In this document: positions 26,066 to 33,890 of the stretch, piece after piece
Layout of the letters: each line of letters starts with the position of its first letter
Position numbering within the stretch: position 1 is the stretch's first letter
Assembly: GCF_016861655.1 (NCBI RefSeq)
Contig: NZ_BOLN01000002.1
Location: forward strand, 248,001 to 312,000
Direction: 5' to 3'
Length of the DNA: 64,000 bases
Origin: Levilactobacillus lanxiensis
GTDB taxonomy: Bacteria > Bacillota > Bacilli > Lactobacillales > Lactobacillaceae
The notes under the pieces: model-generated
Told to the model about the DNA's origin: nothing
The model's database searches: none
What the model saw: only the letters and a program-made list of their open reading frames with translations
Program-made: the position numbers and the translations under genes

Positions 26066-26111
26066 CGTTCCCGACGGTGGGGTCAAGGTGCCCCACCTCT
26101 GGTCACTGACA
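26066..26111 (-). repeat. Remnant of a cloverleaf repeat, R14
   Basis: Only the inner-stem halves remain (CGTTCCCGACGGTGGGGTCA, CCCCACCTCTGGTCACTGAC); all arms are gone. Compare with R16. Confidence 0.65.
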
Positions 26112-26554
26112 CAGGTTACTTATCTTCACTATCAATACCGAGCTTACTGTCACACAGCCATTTATCCGGTCACATGCTGGCCCCACTAGTTCTCCCAGTC
26201 ACTTATCATTTTCAATTAGTTTTTAACTGACACGATTAACACGAGTCGTGCCATAATTTTTACATTTTACCGGAAAACCATTAGAATTTGGCGGCAAAAA
26301 CAGGCAAATATCACCGTCTCCAAAAATTTATTTTGTTATATTACGAAGCGGGTCAACCGCCCGCACACCAGTCAATCAGCCCAACTTTCCGGTTACCCAA
26401 TTGTTCGCTACTCACGTGAGTGTCTCCCGCCATCCCCGTGAACAGCAAACGAACTAAATTAGCTTACCACTTCCAACCCAATTGGTCACTAACCAGGTCT
26501 GACCAATTACATGAGACACCCCAGAAAATTAAAAATCATATCACAAATTCCAAC

Positions 26555-26603
26555 AAAAAAGGCAAAATCACAGCGTCCAAACTGACGAAGTAATTTTGCC
26601 TTT
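26555..26603. terminator. Hairpin, possible terminator
   Basis: AAAAAGGCAAAAT pairs with ATTTTGCCTTT over a 25-base loop, in a gene-free stretch downstream of the met operon. Apart from R14 and this hairpin I see nothing else in 26016-26660. Confidence 0.5.
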
Positions 26604-26663
26604 CAATTTAAAATTTAATATCAGTCTCACCAGCAAGGACTCGCCAGTAAAGTTGGCACACAG

Positions 26664-26858
26664 CTAAACACTAGTATGAGCCGTGAGGTTGGCGAAAATT
26701 GGCTCAGCCGTGGGATTCTGCGAGAAATTTTCTCGCAGAATGGCGACTTTGAAACTCGTTCTTTGAGGTTCAAAGCGAGCTCGAAGACCGCTTCTCAGGC
26801 TTCGGGCGTCCTCCCCACCGCGTTCCGGCCAATTTTCGCCGACCGGTAAGGCGCGGTT
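26664..26858 (+). repeat. Cloverleaf repeat R15 (short class)
   Basis: Outer stem GGTTGGCGAAAATTGGC / GCCAATTTTCGCCGACC; arm 1 ATTCTGCGAG/CTCGCAGAAT; arm 2 CTTTGAAAC/GGTTCAAAG; arm 3 GCTCGAAG/CTTCGGGC. Each stem differs from R3b at paired positions. The 3' end is 12 bases from the metI stop. Confidence 0.88.
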
Positions 26859-26869
26859 ATCCACCATTT

Positions 26870-27553
26870 CTAAGCGGTGTGGTCAACTTTACGGGCCCAG
26901 AGGTCACCGAGAAGCTGGATAGCAAACACAATCACCAGAATGATCAACATCGCCAGAATCGTGACGTCACTTTCAAAGCGGCTGTACCCGACGTTGATGG
27001 CCAAGTTCCCTAAGCCCCCACCACCGATGGCACCGGCCATGGCAGTCAGGTCGATCAGACTGATCAACGTAAGAACGGACGAGCGGACAATATCCGGCAG
27101 CCCTTCTCTGAGGTAGACGCGGAAAATAATTGCGATGGGACCGGAACCAACTGATTCAGCGGCTTCAATCACGCCACGGTCAACTTCGGACAGGGCGTTT
27201 TGAATCTGCCGCGCGTAGAATGGCGCAGACCCAATCACCAGTGGCACGATGGCTGCGGTGGTCCCGATAGCGGTCCCCACAATCAACCGGGTCAGTGGTG
27301 CGATGACGGCCAGTAAAATAACGAATGGAATTGACCGACACAGGTTAACGATCTTATCGAGAATGTTATAAACAATCCGATTTTCCAGGATACCGCCGGG
27401 TTGAGTCACAATCAAGCCAACCCCAATGGCCATCCCCAGAATCCCCGCCACAACGGCGGTAAAGAATGTCATGTACAGTGTTTCGCCGGTGGCCTGGAGA
27501 AAATCACTCTTCATGGTCACAGCATTAGGAAAATATTTGGCAAACCAAGTCAT
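26870..27553 (-). CDS. metI: Methionine ABC transporter permease
   Basis: 227 residues with about five to six membrane helices. The EAA-type loop for contact with MetN is EVDRGVIEAAESVGSGPIAI; IGGGGLGNLAI is characteristic of MetI. It starts immediately after the metN stop codon. Substrate class (methionine/S-compounds) follows from metQ and the upstream T-box. Confidence 0.93.
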   Translation of the reverse strand: MTWFAKYFPNAVTMKSDFLQATGETLYMTFFTAVVAGILGMAIGVGLIVTQPGGILENRIVYNILDKIVNLCRSIPFVILLAVIAPLTRLIVGTAIGTTAAIVPLVIGSAPFYARQIQNALSEVDRGVIEAAESVGSGPIAIIFRVYLREGLPDIVRSSVLTLISLIDLTAMAGAIGGGGLGNLAINVGYSRFESDVTILAMLIILVIVFAIQLLGDLWARKVDHTA

Positions 27554-28627
27554 TTAGGCCACCTCCGGATCTGTTGGTTTTAAGTGCGTAATGGTGATGC
27601 CGGCGTCCTGACAGTATTGCCAAGCAGCCTGTAGCTTGTCGGGATCCCCGGTCATGACGACAATCAGGTTCCCTAACGGCGTGTCTTGGAGAATTTCCAC
27701 GTTCCCGTAAAGGATATTGGAAACCACCCCGTAACGCTTGTACAGGTCGGTAATCAGCGGTGCGTCGGTGCTGGCCCCCACGTACTGGAGTTGAACCAAC
27801 TGTTGATGGTCGTCCAGGCCCAGGGTCCGCGCCTGTTTGTAAATCTTTTCAAGTGCTTGATTGATCTGCGTTGCGGTATTAATGAAGTCCTGCGTCAATG
27901 GCTTTTCGGGACGGCTAAAGATGCTGACCAGGTCACCGCGTTCGATGATTTCACCATCATCCATGACGGCCACCTTATTACAGATTTCCTTCACGGCTTC
28001 CATTTCGTGGGTGATGAGGACCACGGTCAGGCCTAATTGCTGGTTCAACCGCTTCAACAATTCCAAAATGGATGAAGTGGTCTTGGGGTCCAAGGCACTC
28101 GTCGCTTCGTCACTGATTAGAATCTCGGGGTCATTGGCCAGGGCCCGCGCAATGGCGACCCGTTGCTTTTGCCCCCCGGAAAGTTGCGCTGGGTAATCCT
28201 CAGCCTTTTCTGTCAACCCAACTAGGTCCAAGAGATGAGCCACTTTTTGTTGGCGTTCCTCATGGGACAACTCGCCACCCTTTAAGGGGTAGCCCACGTT
28301 GTCGGCAATCGTCCGGGATGCCATCAAATTAAAGTGTTGGAAGATCATCCCAATTTTCGTCCGGGCAACCCGGAGTTCCTTAGGCTTGAGTTCCAAAATA
28401 TCTTGACCATTAACCTCGACAGAACCGGCTGTTGGCCGTTGAAGGCGGTTAATGACCCGCACCAACGTACTCTTCCCGGCGCCGGAATACCCGACGACCC
28501 CATAGATGTCCCCGCGGTTGACCGTCAGTGAAACATTTTTGACGGCGGTCACGGTTTGACCCTTATTATGGAAGGTCACGTCGATATCTTTTAACTGAAT
28601 AATCGCTTCGTTAGTCACAGACTTCAT
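27554..28627 (-). CDS. metN: Methionine ABC transporter ATPase
   Basis: 357 residues. Walker [11 protein letters not shown]-loop IFQHFN, signature [15 protein letters not shown], Walker [14 protein letters not shown] and H-loop ITHEME are all intact. The C-terminal NIL domain (about 265-350) is the methionine-sensing domain that inhibits transport. AAGGAG lies almost against ATG 28627, so GTG 28618 could be the true start. Follows metQ across repeat R16. Confidence 0.95.
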   Translation of the reverse strand: MKSVTNEAIIQLKDIDVTFHNKGQTVTAVKNVSLTVNRGDIYGVVGYSGAGKSTLVRVINRLQRPTAGSVEVNGQDILELKPKELRVARTKIGMIFQHFNLMASRTIADNVGYPLKGGELSHEERQQKVAHLLDLVGLTEKAEDYPAQLSGGQKQRVAIARALANDPEILISDEATSALDPKTTSSILELLKRLNQQLGLTVVLITHEMEAVKEICNKVAVMDDGEIIERGDLVSIFSRPEKPLTQDFINTATQINQALEKIYKQARTLGLDDHQQLVQLQYVGASTDAPLITDLYKRYGVVSNILYGNVEILQDTPLGNLIVVMTGDPDKLQAAWQYCQDAGITITHLKPTDPEVA

Positions 28628-28691
28628 TCTCCTTACTCGCCAATGCCGGCAGTTTCTTCATTAATATGTTTAAACTAATTTTCAATTCGCC

Positions 28692-28942
28692 TTCCGGACG
28701 GTTTAAAATGGTGGCTGATTTGCCGTTCCCGGCGGCGGGCTCAAGGTGTCCTGCTGTGGGGAACGGTTCCAGACTGAGAACCGGTCTTTCACCTCGCCTG
28801 AAAGCCTGGAAAAATCCCAGTCTCCCAGGTCGTCCCGTGCTCTAAACTGAGAAAATCACTCAGTTAAGACCACCGACACAGCTGACCACCTTGGGCCGCC
28901 TCTGGTCACTCACATTGACCACCATTTTAAACTGTCTTCCAG
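28692..28942 (-). repeat. Cloverleaf repeat R16, inside the met operon
   Basis: Outer stem GTTTAAAATGGTGG (28701-28714) / CCACCATTTTAAAC (28919-28932), inner CCTTGGGCC/GGGCTCAAGG, arms with AACTGAG/CTCAGTT. It separates metQ from metN by more than 400 bp. The 3' end faces the metN start. Confidence 0.85.
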
Positions 28943-29011
28943 GATGATAGTCAGTTAACCAATTAGTAACTTCGGTGTCCTCACCATCACTATATCCTTT
29001 CAATAACTTAA

Positions 29012-29042
29012 CCGCCGCCTCCCAATAAACGTGAGACGGCGG
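29012..29042 (-). terminator. Hairpin after metQ
   Basis: CCGCCGTCTC / GAGGCGGCGG stem with one mismatch, followed by TTAAGTTATT. A partial terminator could lower metN/metI relative to metQ. Confidence 0.5.
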
Positions 29043-29059
29043 TATAAGTTAATCCAATC

Positions 29060-29869
29060 TTACCAAGCTGGGATGGTCAGGCCGTGGTAGTACTTCTTCA
29101 ACAACTTCTTCGTTGCTTCGGTCTGGTAAGCCTTCACGATCTTCTTGTAGGTCTTGTTGTTCTTGTCAGACTTGTTGGTTGCGATGATGTTGATGTATGG
29201 AATAGAAGCCTTGTTGATCTTTTCCTTGAAGATGGTTTCGTTATTTGGCAACTTAGCTTCGGCAGCGAATTCGTTGTTGATAACGGCACCAGTGGCGTCG
29301 GTCAATGACCGTGGCGTTTGGGCAGCATCAACGGCGGTGATCTTCAGGTTCAACTTGTTTTGCGTGATGTTCTTAGGCGTTGGTAACTTAACCTTGGAAT
29401 CCACCTTGATCAAGCCAGCGGATTGCAGTAAATGTAAGGCCCGGCCTTCGTTCGTGGAGTCGTTAGGAATGGTGATTTGGTCACCCTTCTTGATAGCTGA
29501 AACGCTCTTGACCTTCTTGGAGTACAAACGTAGTGGTGCGCGGACGGTCTTCCCAATGGAAACGATGTCCGTCTTGTGCGCCTTGTTCCATTGATCCATG
29601 AAGAATGTGTGTTGGAACGAGTTCAAATCAATTTCGTGGTTCGTCAACGCAGCGTTAGGCTGGTTGTAATCGGTGAAGGTCACCAACTTGATGTTGATGC
29701 CGTCCTTCTTTAACTTCGTTTGGATAGGTTTCCAGATTTTTTCATCGGAACCCATGATCCCAACCTTAACCGTCTTGTTGCTGCTGCTAGACTTGCCACA
29801 GCCGGAAACAATTAAAAGTGGAATCAACAATAATAAGAGCCAACTAAAATGCTTAAATGATTTCTTCAT
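29060..29869 (-). CDS. metQ: Methionine-binding lipoprotein
   Basis: NlpA/MetQ-family substrate-binding protein, 269 residues. Lipoprotein signal MKKSFKHFSWLLLLLIPLLI ends in the lipobox VSGC. Family features include KVGIMGSDEKIWKPIQ, NHEIDLNSFQHTFFMDQW and the C-terminal KKLLKKYYHGLTIPAW. First gene after the T-box leader; metN and metI follow on the same strand. Confidence 0.95.
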   Translation of the reverse strand: MKKSFKHFSWLLLLLIPLLIVSGCGKSSSSNKTVKVGIMGSDEKIWKPIQTKLKKDGINIKLVTFTDYNQPNAALTNHEIDLNSFQHTFFMDQWNKAHKTDIVSIGKTVRAPLRLYSKKVKSVSAIKKGDQITIPNDSTNEGRALHLLQSAGLIKVDSKVKLPTPKNITQNKLNLKITAVDAAQTPRSLTDATGAVINNEFAAEAKLPNNETIFKEKINKASIPYINIIATNKSDKNNKTYKKIVKAYQTEATKKLLKKYYHGLTIPAW

Positions 29870-29944
29870 ACTCAGTAATCCCCTTTGTTTTTTAAACTAT
29901 TATCCTCATAAGATAAACGCCACGATTGAAAAATGCGACCAAAA

Positions 29945-30243
29945 GAAAAAGTCCGCTCCTAAATTAATAGAAACGAACTTTGTCGTGGTACCATTCTAAT
30001 TCAAGTCAGGTTAAAGACACCCGGCTCCTCATTAACACTCGCCAGCTTGCGCCTTGAAGTGCGTGCACGATAATGAGTGCCGGACATTACCACCTCATCG
30101 CAAGGACTCAGTGATACCAATTCATTTCAGGCCATCTTCACCCCGCCGTGGGTTACCCGCTTTCAGCAAATCGCGAGCTCTCTTGAAACCATTAACGGTG
30201 GTTACTCTCCTGATCACATTGTTTTTTCAATCGCTTAATTTAT
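29945..30243 (-). promoter_or_regulatory. T-box riboswitch (probably Met)
   Basis: Leader of metQ. The T-box sequence AATTAGAATGGTACCACG (29984-30001) is followed by a terminator (29945-29982: AAGTTCGTTTCT/AGGAGCGGACTT plus TTTTTC). Upstream are AGAGAG and GCGA elements of stem I. A candidate specifier is ATG in GAAATGAA (30123-30125), which would read tRNA-Met. Uncharged tRNA would prevent termination and turn on methionine uptake. Confidence 0.88.
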
Positions 30244-30248
30244 CTGTA

Positions 30249-30277
30249 AGTCTAATGCAACTTTAATTGGGTGTCAA
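30249..30277 (-). promoter_or_regulatory. metQ promoter
   Basis: Minus strand TTGACA (30272-30277), 17-bp spacer, TAGACT (30249-30254), directly upstream of the T-box leader. Confidence 0.75.
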
Positions 30278-30389
30278 GACAAAGTTGATATAAATTCATT
30301 CATAACGAACCGCATGATACCGGCATTCCCTAATAAGTGTCCCTTAGAAACCGGTTGCGTCCTAAATAAATTTCTCACCTAAATTTCAC

Positions 30390-30938
30390 TTAATCATCAA
30401 TGATTTGCTCGCGTAAGAGGCCCGCAGCTAGTAAAAACATGTGCGTCACAACCGGGCCGACAAAACTAAATCCGCGGCGTTTTAAATCCTTGGCGACCGC
30501 GCTGCCGATGCCTGATTGATTGGTCAGCATGTCTCGGGTAACCGCCGGCAATAACAAGGGGGTGCCGTTCACAAATTCCCAGAGGTAGGCACTGAAACTG
30601 CCAAACTCTCGTTGTACCTGCACCATGGCTCGGGCGTTGTGAATGGTTGCCCGAATTTTCCGACCGTTGCTGATCATGTCTGGATCGTTGGCAATCCGTT
30701 CGCCGTCGAGTTCGTCTTCGAACCCAGCCACCCGCTGCGGGTCCATCCCCGCAAACAGCCGCCGATAAACCGGTAGCTTGCTGGCGGCCGCCTGCCAACT
30801 CAGGCCGACTTGAAACACGCCGACCGTTAAAAGTTCGTACAGCACGTGGTCATCATGAGTGGGCGTGCCGAAATACGCTTGATATTCCTGGGTCCCATCG
30901 CTATCCCAAACGTGCCCATCATCCGGTCCAATTGCCAT
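30390..30938 (-). CDS. Divergent Tag-like (3-methyladenine glycosylase I) protein
   Basis: 182 residues, clearly of the Tag fold (FQVGLSWQAAASKLPVYRRL, NGRKIRATIHNARA, LKRRGFSFVGPVV). The catalytic Glu of Tag (E38 in E. coli, CLEGQQAGLSW) is Gly here (TVGVFQVGLSW), and the N-terminal Cys/His and C-terminal His/Cys zinc ligands are missing. A canonical Tag is at 42466-43026. It may have another activity or only bind DNA. ATG 30938 chosen after GAAGGGG. Confidence 0.82.
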   Translation of the reverse strand: MAIGPDDGHVWDSDGTQEYQAYFGTPTHDDHVLYELLTVGVFQVGLSWQAAASKLPVYRRLFAGMDPQRVAGFEDELDGERIANDPDMISNGRKIRATIHNARAMVQVQREFGSFSAYLWEFVNGTPLLLPAVTRDMLTNQSGIGSAVAKDLKRRGFSFVGPVVTHMFLLAAGLLREQIIDD

Positions 30939-30981
30939 GTCGCCATCCCCTTCTCGCTTTATGATACCACGCCCAAAACAC

Positions 30982-31013
30982 AAAAAAGCTCTCGGATTTT
31001 ACAACCCGAGAGC
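30982..31013 (-). terminator. Intrinsic terminator reading toward the Tag-like gene
   Basis: Minus strand GCTCTCGG / CCGAGAGC stem followed by TTTTTTG. It ends a transcript coming from the right, where no protein gene is visible. Confidence 0.85.
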
Positions 31014-31144
31014 CATTACCCAACAACGCGAATTGCCAGGATTTTCGAAAGTACCCGACCATGGGTACATGTCTACGAGAACCATCATACCATGAACGGG
31101 CACAATTTGAAAGCTAATCATGGTCATTGGTCCACTTATGCCCC

Positions 31145-31310
31145 GAAAAAATCCGGTTCCACTAGCGTTTGGTCTAGCAAAACCGGATTCGATAAAACCT
31201 GCTGTAACCAGTCCCCCGTCCCCACTCACTGACGTTAGCCCACCTAAGTCAGTATCGAGAAGCGCCAGCGACCTGGTTCTTTCCAGATGATTGGAAATAG
31301 CAGTTGTATC
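31145..31310 (-). ncRNA. Candidate structured small RNA with terminator
   Basis: A putative promoter (TTGACG 31336-31341, 16-bp spacer, TAAATT 31314-31319) precedes about 160 nt that can fold by CTGCT/AGCAG (31299-31303 with 31199-31203), AACCAG/CTGGTT (31273-31278 with 31206-31211) and ACTGAC/GTCAGT, then a terminator AATCCGGTT/AACCGGATT plus six T (31145-31189). No credible ORF. It may be an sRNA or an orphan leader; no known RNA family recognised. Confidence 0.45.
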
Positions 31311-31423
31311 CCAAATTTAGTTACACAACATCTGACGTCAACAATCATTAACCACGCTGACTTTTGATATCAACCGATCGAATACGCACAAATACATAAC
31401 ACGGAAGAAACCATCAACTAACG

Positions 31424-31505
31424 ATTTGAACCAATCTCAGCCGTGAGGTCAGTCAAAATGGTGACTTTGAGACTCGCTTCTTAGGGGCTCAAAGCAAGTC
31501 TGAGT
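31424..31505 (+). repeat. Broken cloverleaf repeat R17a
   Basis: Start (TTTGAACCAATCTCAGCC) and arm 2 (CTTTGAGAC/GGCTCAAAG) remain; arm 1, arm 3 and the 3' end are missing. A complete copy follows about 150 bp downstream. Confidence 0.72.
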
Positions 31506-31575
31506 CAAAATTTCTGCAAATGGCCTAATCAACCAATTCAACCAAAACTATCATCAAAAGATCACTTGCGCCGGT

Positions 31576-31777
31576 CTAAATCAGTGTGAGCCGCAAGGTT
31601 GGTGAAAATGGACTCAGCCGTGGGAATTCCCTTAGCAACGGTCTTGGTTGCTTAGGGAATTGATATCTTTGAGACTCGTTTCTTAGAGGCTCAAAGTAAG
31701 CTCAGAGACCGTCCTTTGGCTCTGGGCGTTCGCCCACAGCGTTCCGGTCCATTTTCACCGGCCTGGAGGCGCGGTTA
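31576..31777 (+). repeat. Cloverleaf repeat R17b (short class)
   Basis: Outer stem AGGTTGGTGAAAATGGAC / GTCCATTTTCACCGGCCT; arm 1 AATTCCC/GGGAATT; arm 3 GCTCAGAG/CTCTGGGC. 3' end faces the oppA stop at 31806. Confidence 0.88.
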
Positions 31778-31805
31778 CCACACCATTTAACCTAGTAGCC
31801 AGCGA

Positions 31806-33446
31806 TTATTTGATATAAGCGTATTTGTAGCTCCACTGGGTGCCCGCCGTGTTGTGAATAATCCCCTTAACGTCAGACCGTGTCAGGTAAGCATAGTTCG
31901 CTTGGTACAAGGGCGTGAAGCTCTGCGTCTTGTTCACCAACTTGGCTGCCTGAACCATGTCTTGCCAACGGGCCTCATCGTTGCCGGCATCTTGGTTCTG
32001 TGCCTTGTCGATCAGCGCATCGTATTGCTTGTTGGACCACTTGCCGTAGTTCAGCGAGTTCGAGCTGACCGGAATCTGCAGGAAGGAAATCGGATCGTTG
32101 AAGTCGGCCCCCCAGTGAGACAGGTAGAGGTCAAAGTCGCCGTTGGTCGAACGAGATTGGGCTACGGAAGCCGGCACGTTTTGAATCTTCAGGTCAAAGC
32201 CCTTCAGATTCTTTTCCAGCGCACCCTTTAAGTATTGGGTCACGGTGCTGGCCGCAACGTCATCGTTGCCGGCCATGATGCTCAGGCCAACCTTCTTGAT
32301 GCCGAGTTGCTTCAGCCCAGCCGCCCACTTTTTCTTGGCTAAAGTTGGGTTGTACGTCGTGGTGTTCTTGACCTTCTGCTGGCTAGCAAAGTCCTTGCCA
32401 CTCTTAGGATCACGCGCTAAGCCACTGGCAACGAAACCGGTTGGCGTCACGGATCCATCCCCCAGCACCTTCTTGGTCAATTGACTACGGTTGATGGATA
32501 AGGCAATGGCCTGGCGGATATTTTGATTGTTCATGATCCGTCGCTTGGCCTTGTCAGCATCTTGGAAGTTGTATTTCAAATGAATCACGATGGAATACGG
32601 ATATTGCTGGAATTCTTTGTCATTCTTGTAGTTTTTAACTTGCTCATTGGATAACTGCGCAAAATCGAGTTTCTTGTTCTGGTACAAACTCAGACCCGTT
32701 TGGGGATTCGTCACAACCTGATAATTAATCTTTTGAAGCTTAACGACCTTTTTATCCCAATACTGGTTGTTCTTCACAAAGGACCAGGTGTTGCCCGTCC
32801 CGTTCCAGCCCTGAATCTTGAAGGGCCCACTGTAGACCATGTACTCGGACTTGGTGGCATACTTCTTGCCGTATTTGTCGATAACCTGTTTATTTTGTGG
32901 GGCGAATAACGGGTAAGCCATTAAAATTTTAAAGTAAGCGATGGGCTTATCCAGCTTGATGACCACCGTCTGTTGGTTCTTGGCGTGAATCCCAATGGTA
33001 CTGGGCTTAGCCTTACCGGCGATAATCTTATCCCCATTTTTAATGCCAGAAAACATCGTCATGTAGGACGACTTGGTGGATGGCGTTAACGTCCGCCGCC
33101 AGGAATAAACGAAGTCCTGAGCCGTAATCTTGTCGCCATTGCTCCACTTTGCGTTGTCGCGAATATGAAACGTCCACGTCTTTTTATCCTTCGACATTTT
33201 TGCTGAATCTGCCAACCCTGGTGCAACCTGACCGTCTTTGCCTAACCGATAAAAACTTTCAAAAACGTTCCCCGTCTGGCCATAACCGGTGGCCTTGGCG
33301 AGGTCGATGGTGTCGAGTGCGGCCGTCGCTGGTAACCGCAAAACTTGTTGCGGCTTGGACGTTGCCGCAGTTTGGCCACAGGCAGCTAACCCCATACCAA
33401 TTGCCAATACTGCTGCGATTAACCCAATCCCAGTCCATTTTTTCAT
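31806..33446 (-). CDS. oppA: Oligopeptide-binding lipoprotein (OppA-like)
   Basis: 546-residue extracellular solute-binding protein family 5. Lipoprotein signal with lipobox LAAC (Cys23). Core motif FHIRDNAKWSNGDKITAQDF followed by VYSWRRTL. It probably captures peptides for an Opp system encoded elsewhere. Distantly similar in layout to the lipoprotein at 16869. It is preceded by a leader with a small Cys-rich peptide and a strong terminator, pointing to attenuation control. Confidence 0.92.
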   Translation of the reverse strand: MKKWTGIGLIAAVLAIGMGLAACGQTAATSKPQQVLRLPATAALDTIDLAKATGYGQTGNVFESFYRLGKDGQVAPGLADSAKMSKDKKTWTFHIRDNAKWSNGDKITAQDFVYSWRRTLTPSTKSSYMTMFSGIKNGDKIIAGKAKPSTIGIHAKNQQTVVIKLDKPIAYFKILMAYPLFAPQNKQVIDKYGKKYATKSEYMVYSGPFKIQGWNGTGNTWSFVKNNQYWDKKVVKLQKINYQVVTNPQTGLSLYQNKKLDFAQLSNEQVKNYKNDKEFQQYPYSIVIHLKYNFQDADKAKRRIMNNQNIRQAIALSINRSQLTKKVLGDGSVTPTGFVASGLARDPKSGKDFASQQKVKNTTTYNPTLAKKKWAAGLKQLGIKKVGLSIMAGNDDVAASTVTQYLKGALEKNLKGFDLKIQNVPASVAQSRSTNGDFDLYLSHWGADFNDPISFLQIPVSSNSLNYGKWSNKQYDALIDKAQNQDAGNDEARWQDMVQAAKLVNKTQSFTPLYQANYAYLTRSDVKGIIHNTAGTQWSYKYAYIK

Positions 33447-33513
33447 AAGAAGTTTGCTCCCTTTTCCTCAAATTTTTGTGGTGTACAATCCGCAAAATTA
33501 TGATTTAAATACA

Positions 33514-33563
33514 GAAAAAACGGGCTACCGCCTTCACTTAACTCGTGAAAGCGGTAGCCCGTT
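33514..33563 (-). terminator. Attenuator terminator in the oppA leader
   Basis: Minus strand ACGGGCTACCGC / GCGGTAGCCCGT stem with inner TTCAC/GTGAA, followed by TTTTTT. It lies between the leader peptide stop (33598) and oppA start (33446). Confidence 0.9.
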
Positions 33564-33597
33564 CGACACTGCCAACCTAGGTCGGCGCTATGTACTA

Positions 33598-33702
33598 CTA
33601 CGGTTTAGCCGGAAAATCACGAATTGAGGTAGCGCAAAAAGACACGTTACATTCGCAACATGCGGCAAGCAGTGATTTAACTTGAGTGGCGTTCTTCAAC
33701 AT
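33598..33702 (-). CDS. Cys-rich leader peptide upstream of oppA
   Basis: 34 residues, beginning MLKNATQVKSLLAA and containing CCECNVSFC. ATG 33702 lies nine bases after GGAGG. The 12 bases just after the SD (33702-33713) are perfectly complementary to 33611-33622 near the end of the same ORF, so the ribosome site can be masked. With the terminator downstream this has the form of a translation-dependent attenuator, perhaps sensing cysteinyl-tRNA (four Cys codons in nine). A secreted peptide is a less likely alternative. Confidence 0.65.
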   Translation of the reverse strand: MLKNATQVKSLLAACCECNVSFCATSIRDFPAKP

Positions 33703-33756
33703 CGTGATTTTCCTCCTTAACTTATTTTTTGTAATTAATTGGATTGTACAAGACCT

Positions 33757-33785
33757 AAGATACCCTCTTCCTCGGTGTTTGTCAA
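33757..33785 (-). promoter_or_regulatory. Promoter of the oppA leader
   Basis: Minus strand TTGACA (33780-33785), 17-bp spacer, TATCTT (33757-33762). Transcription would start near 33750, about 50 bases before the leader peptide. Confidence 0.75.
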
Positions 33786-33890
33786 AGGTTAAAATCGGCC
33801 ACCGACAGATTTCAAAAGTGGCGGGTAACATTCCGTGGTGGAAAAAGGTATACTTGAAACAAGTTTAACTAGTAGAAAGGATTTGAACGT

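Noticed and set aside
30999..31229. 76-residue minus-strand ORF
   Set aside because: It spans a terminator and the candidate small RNA, has no ribosome site and no recognisable domain.
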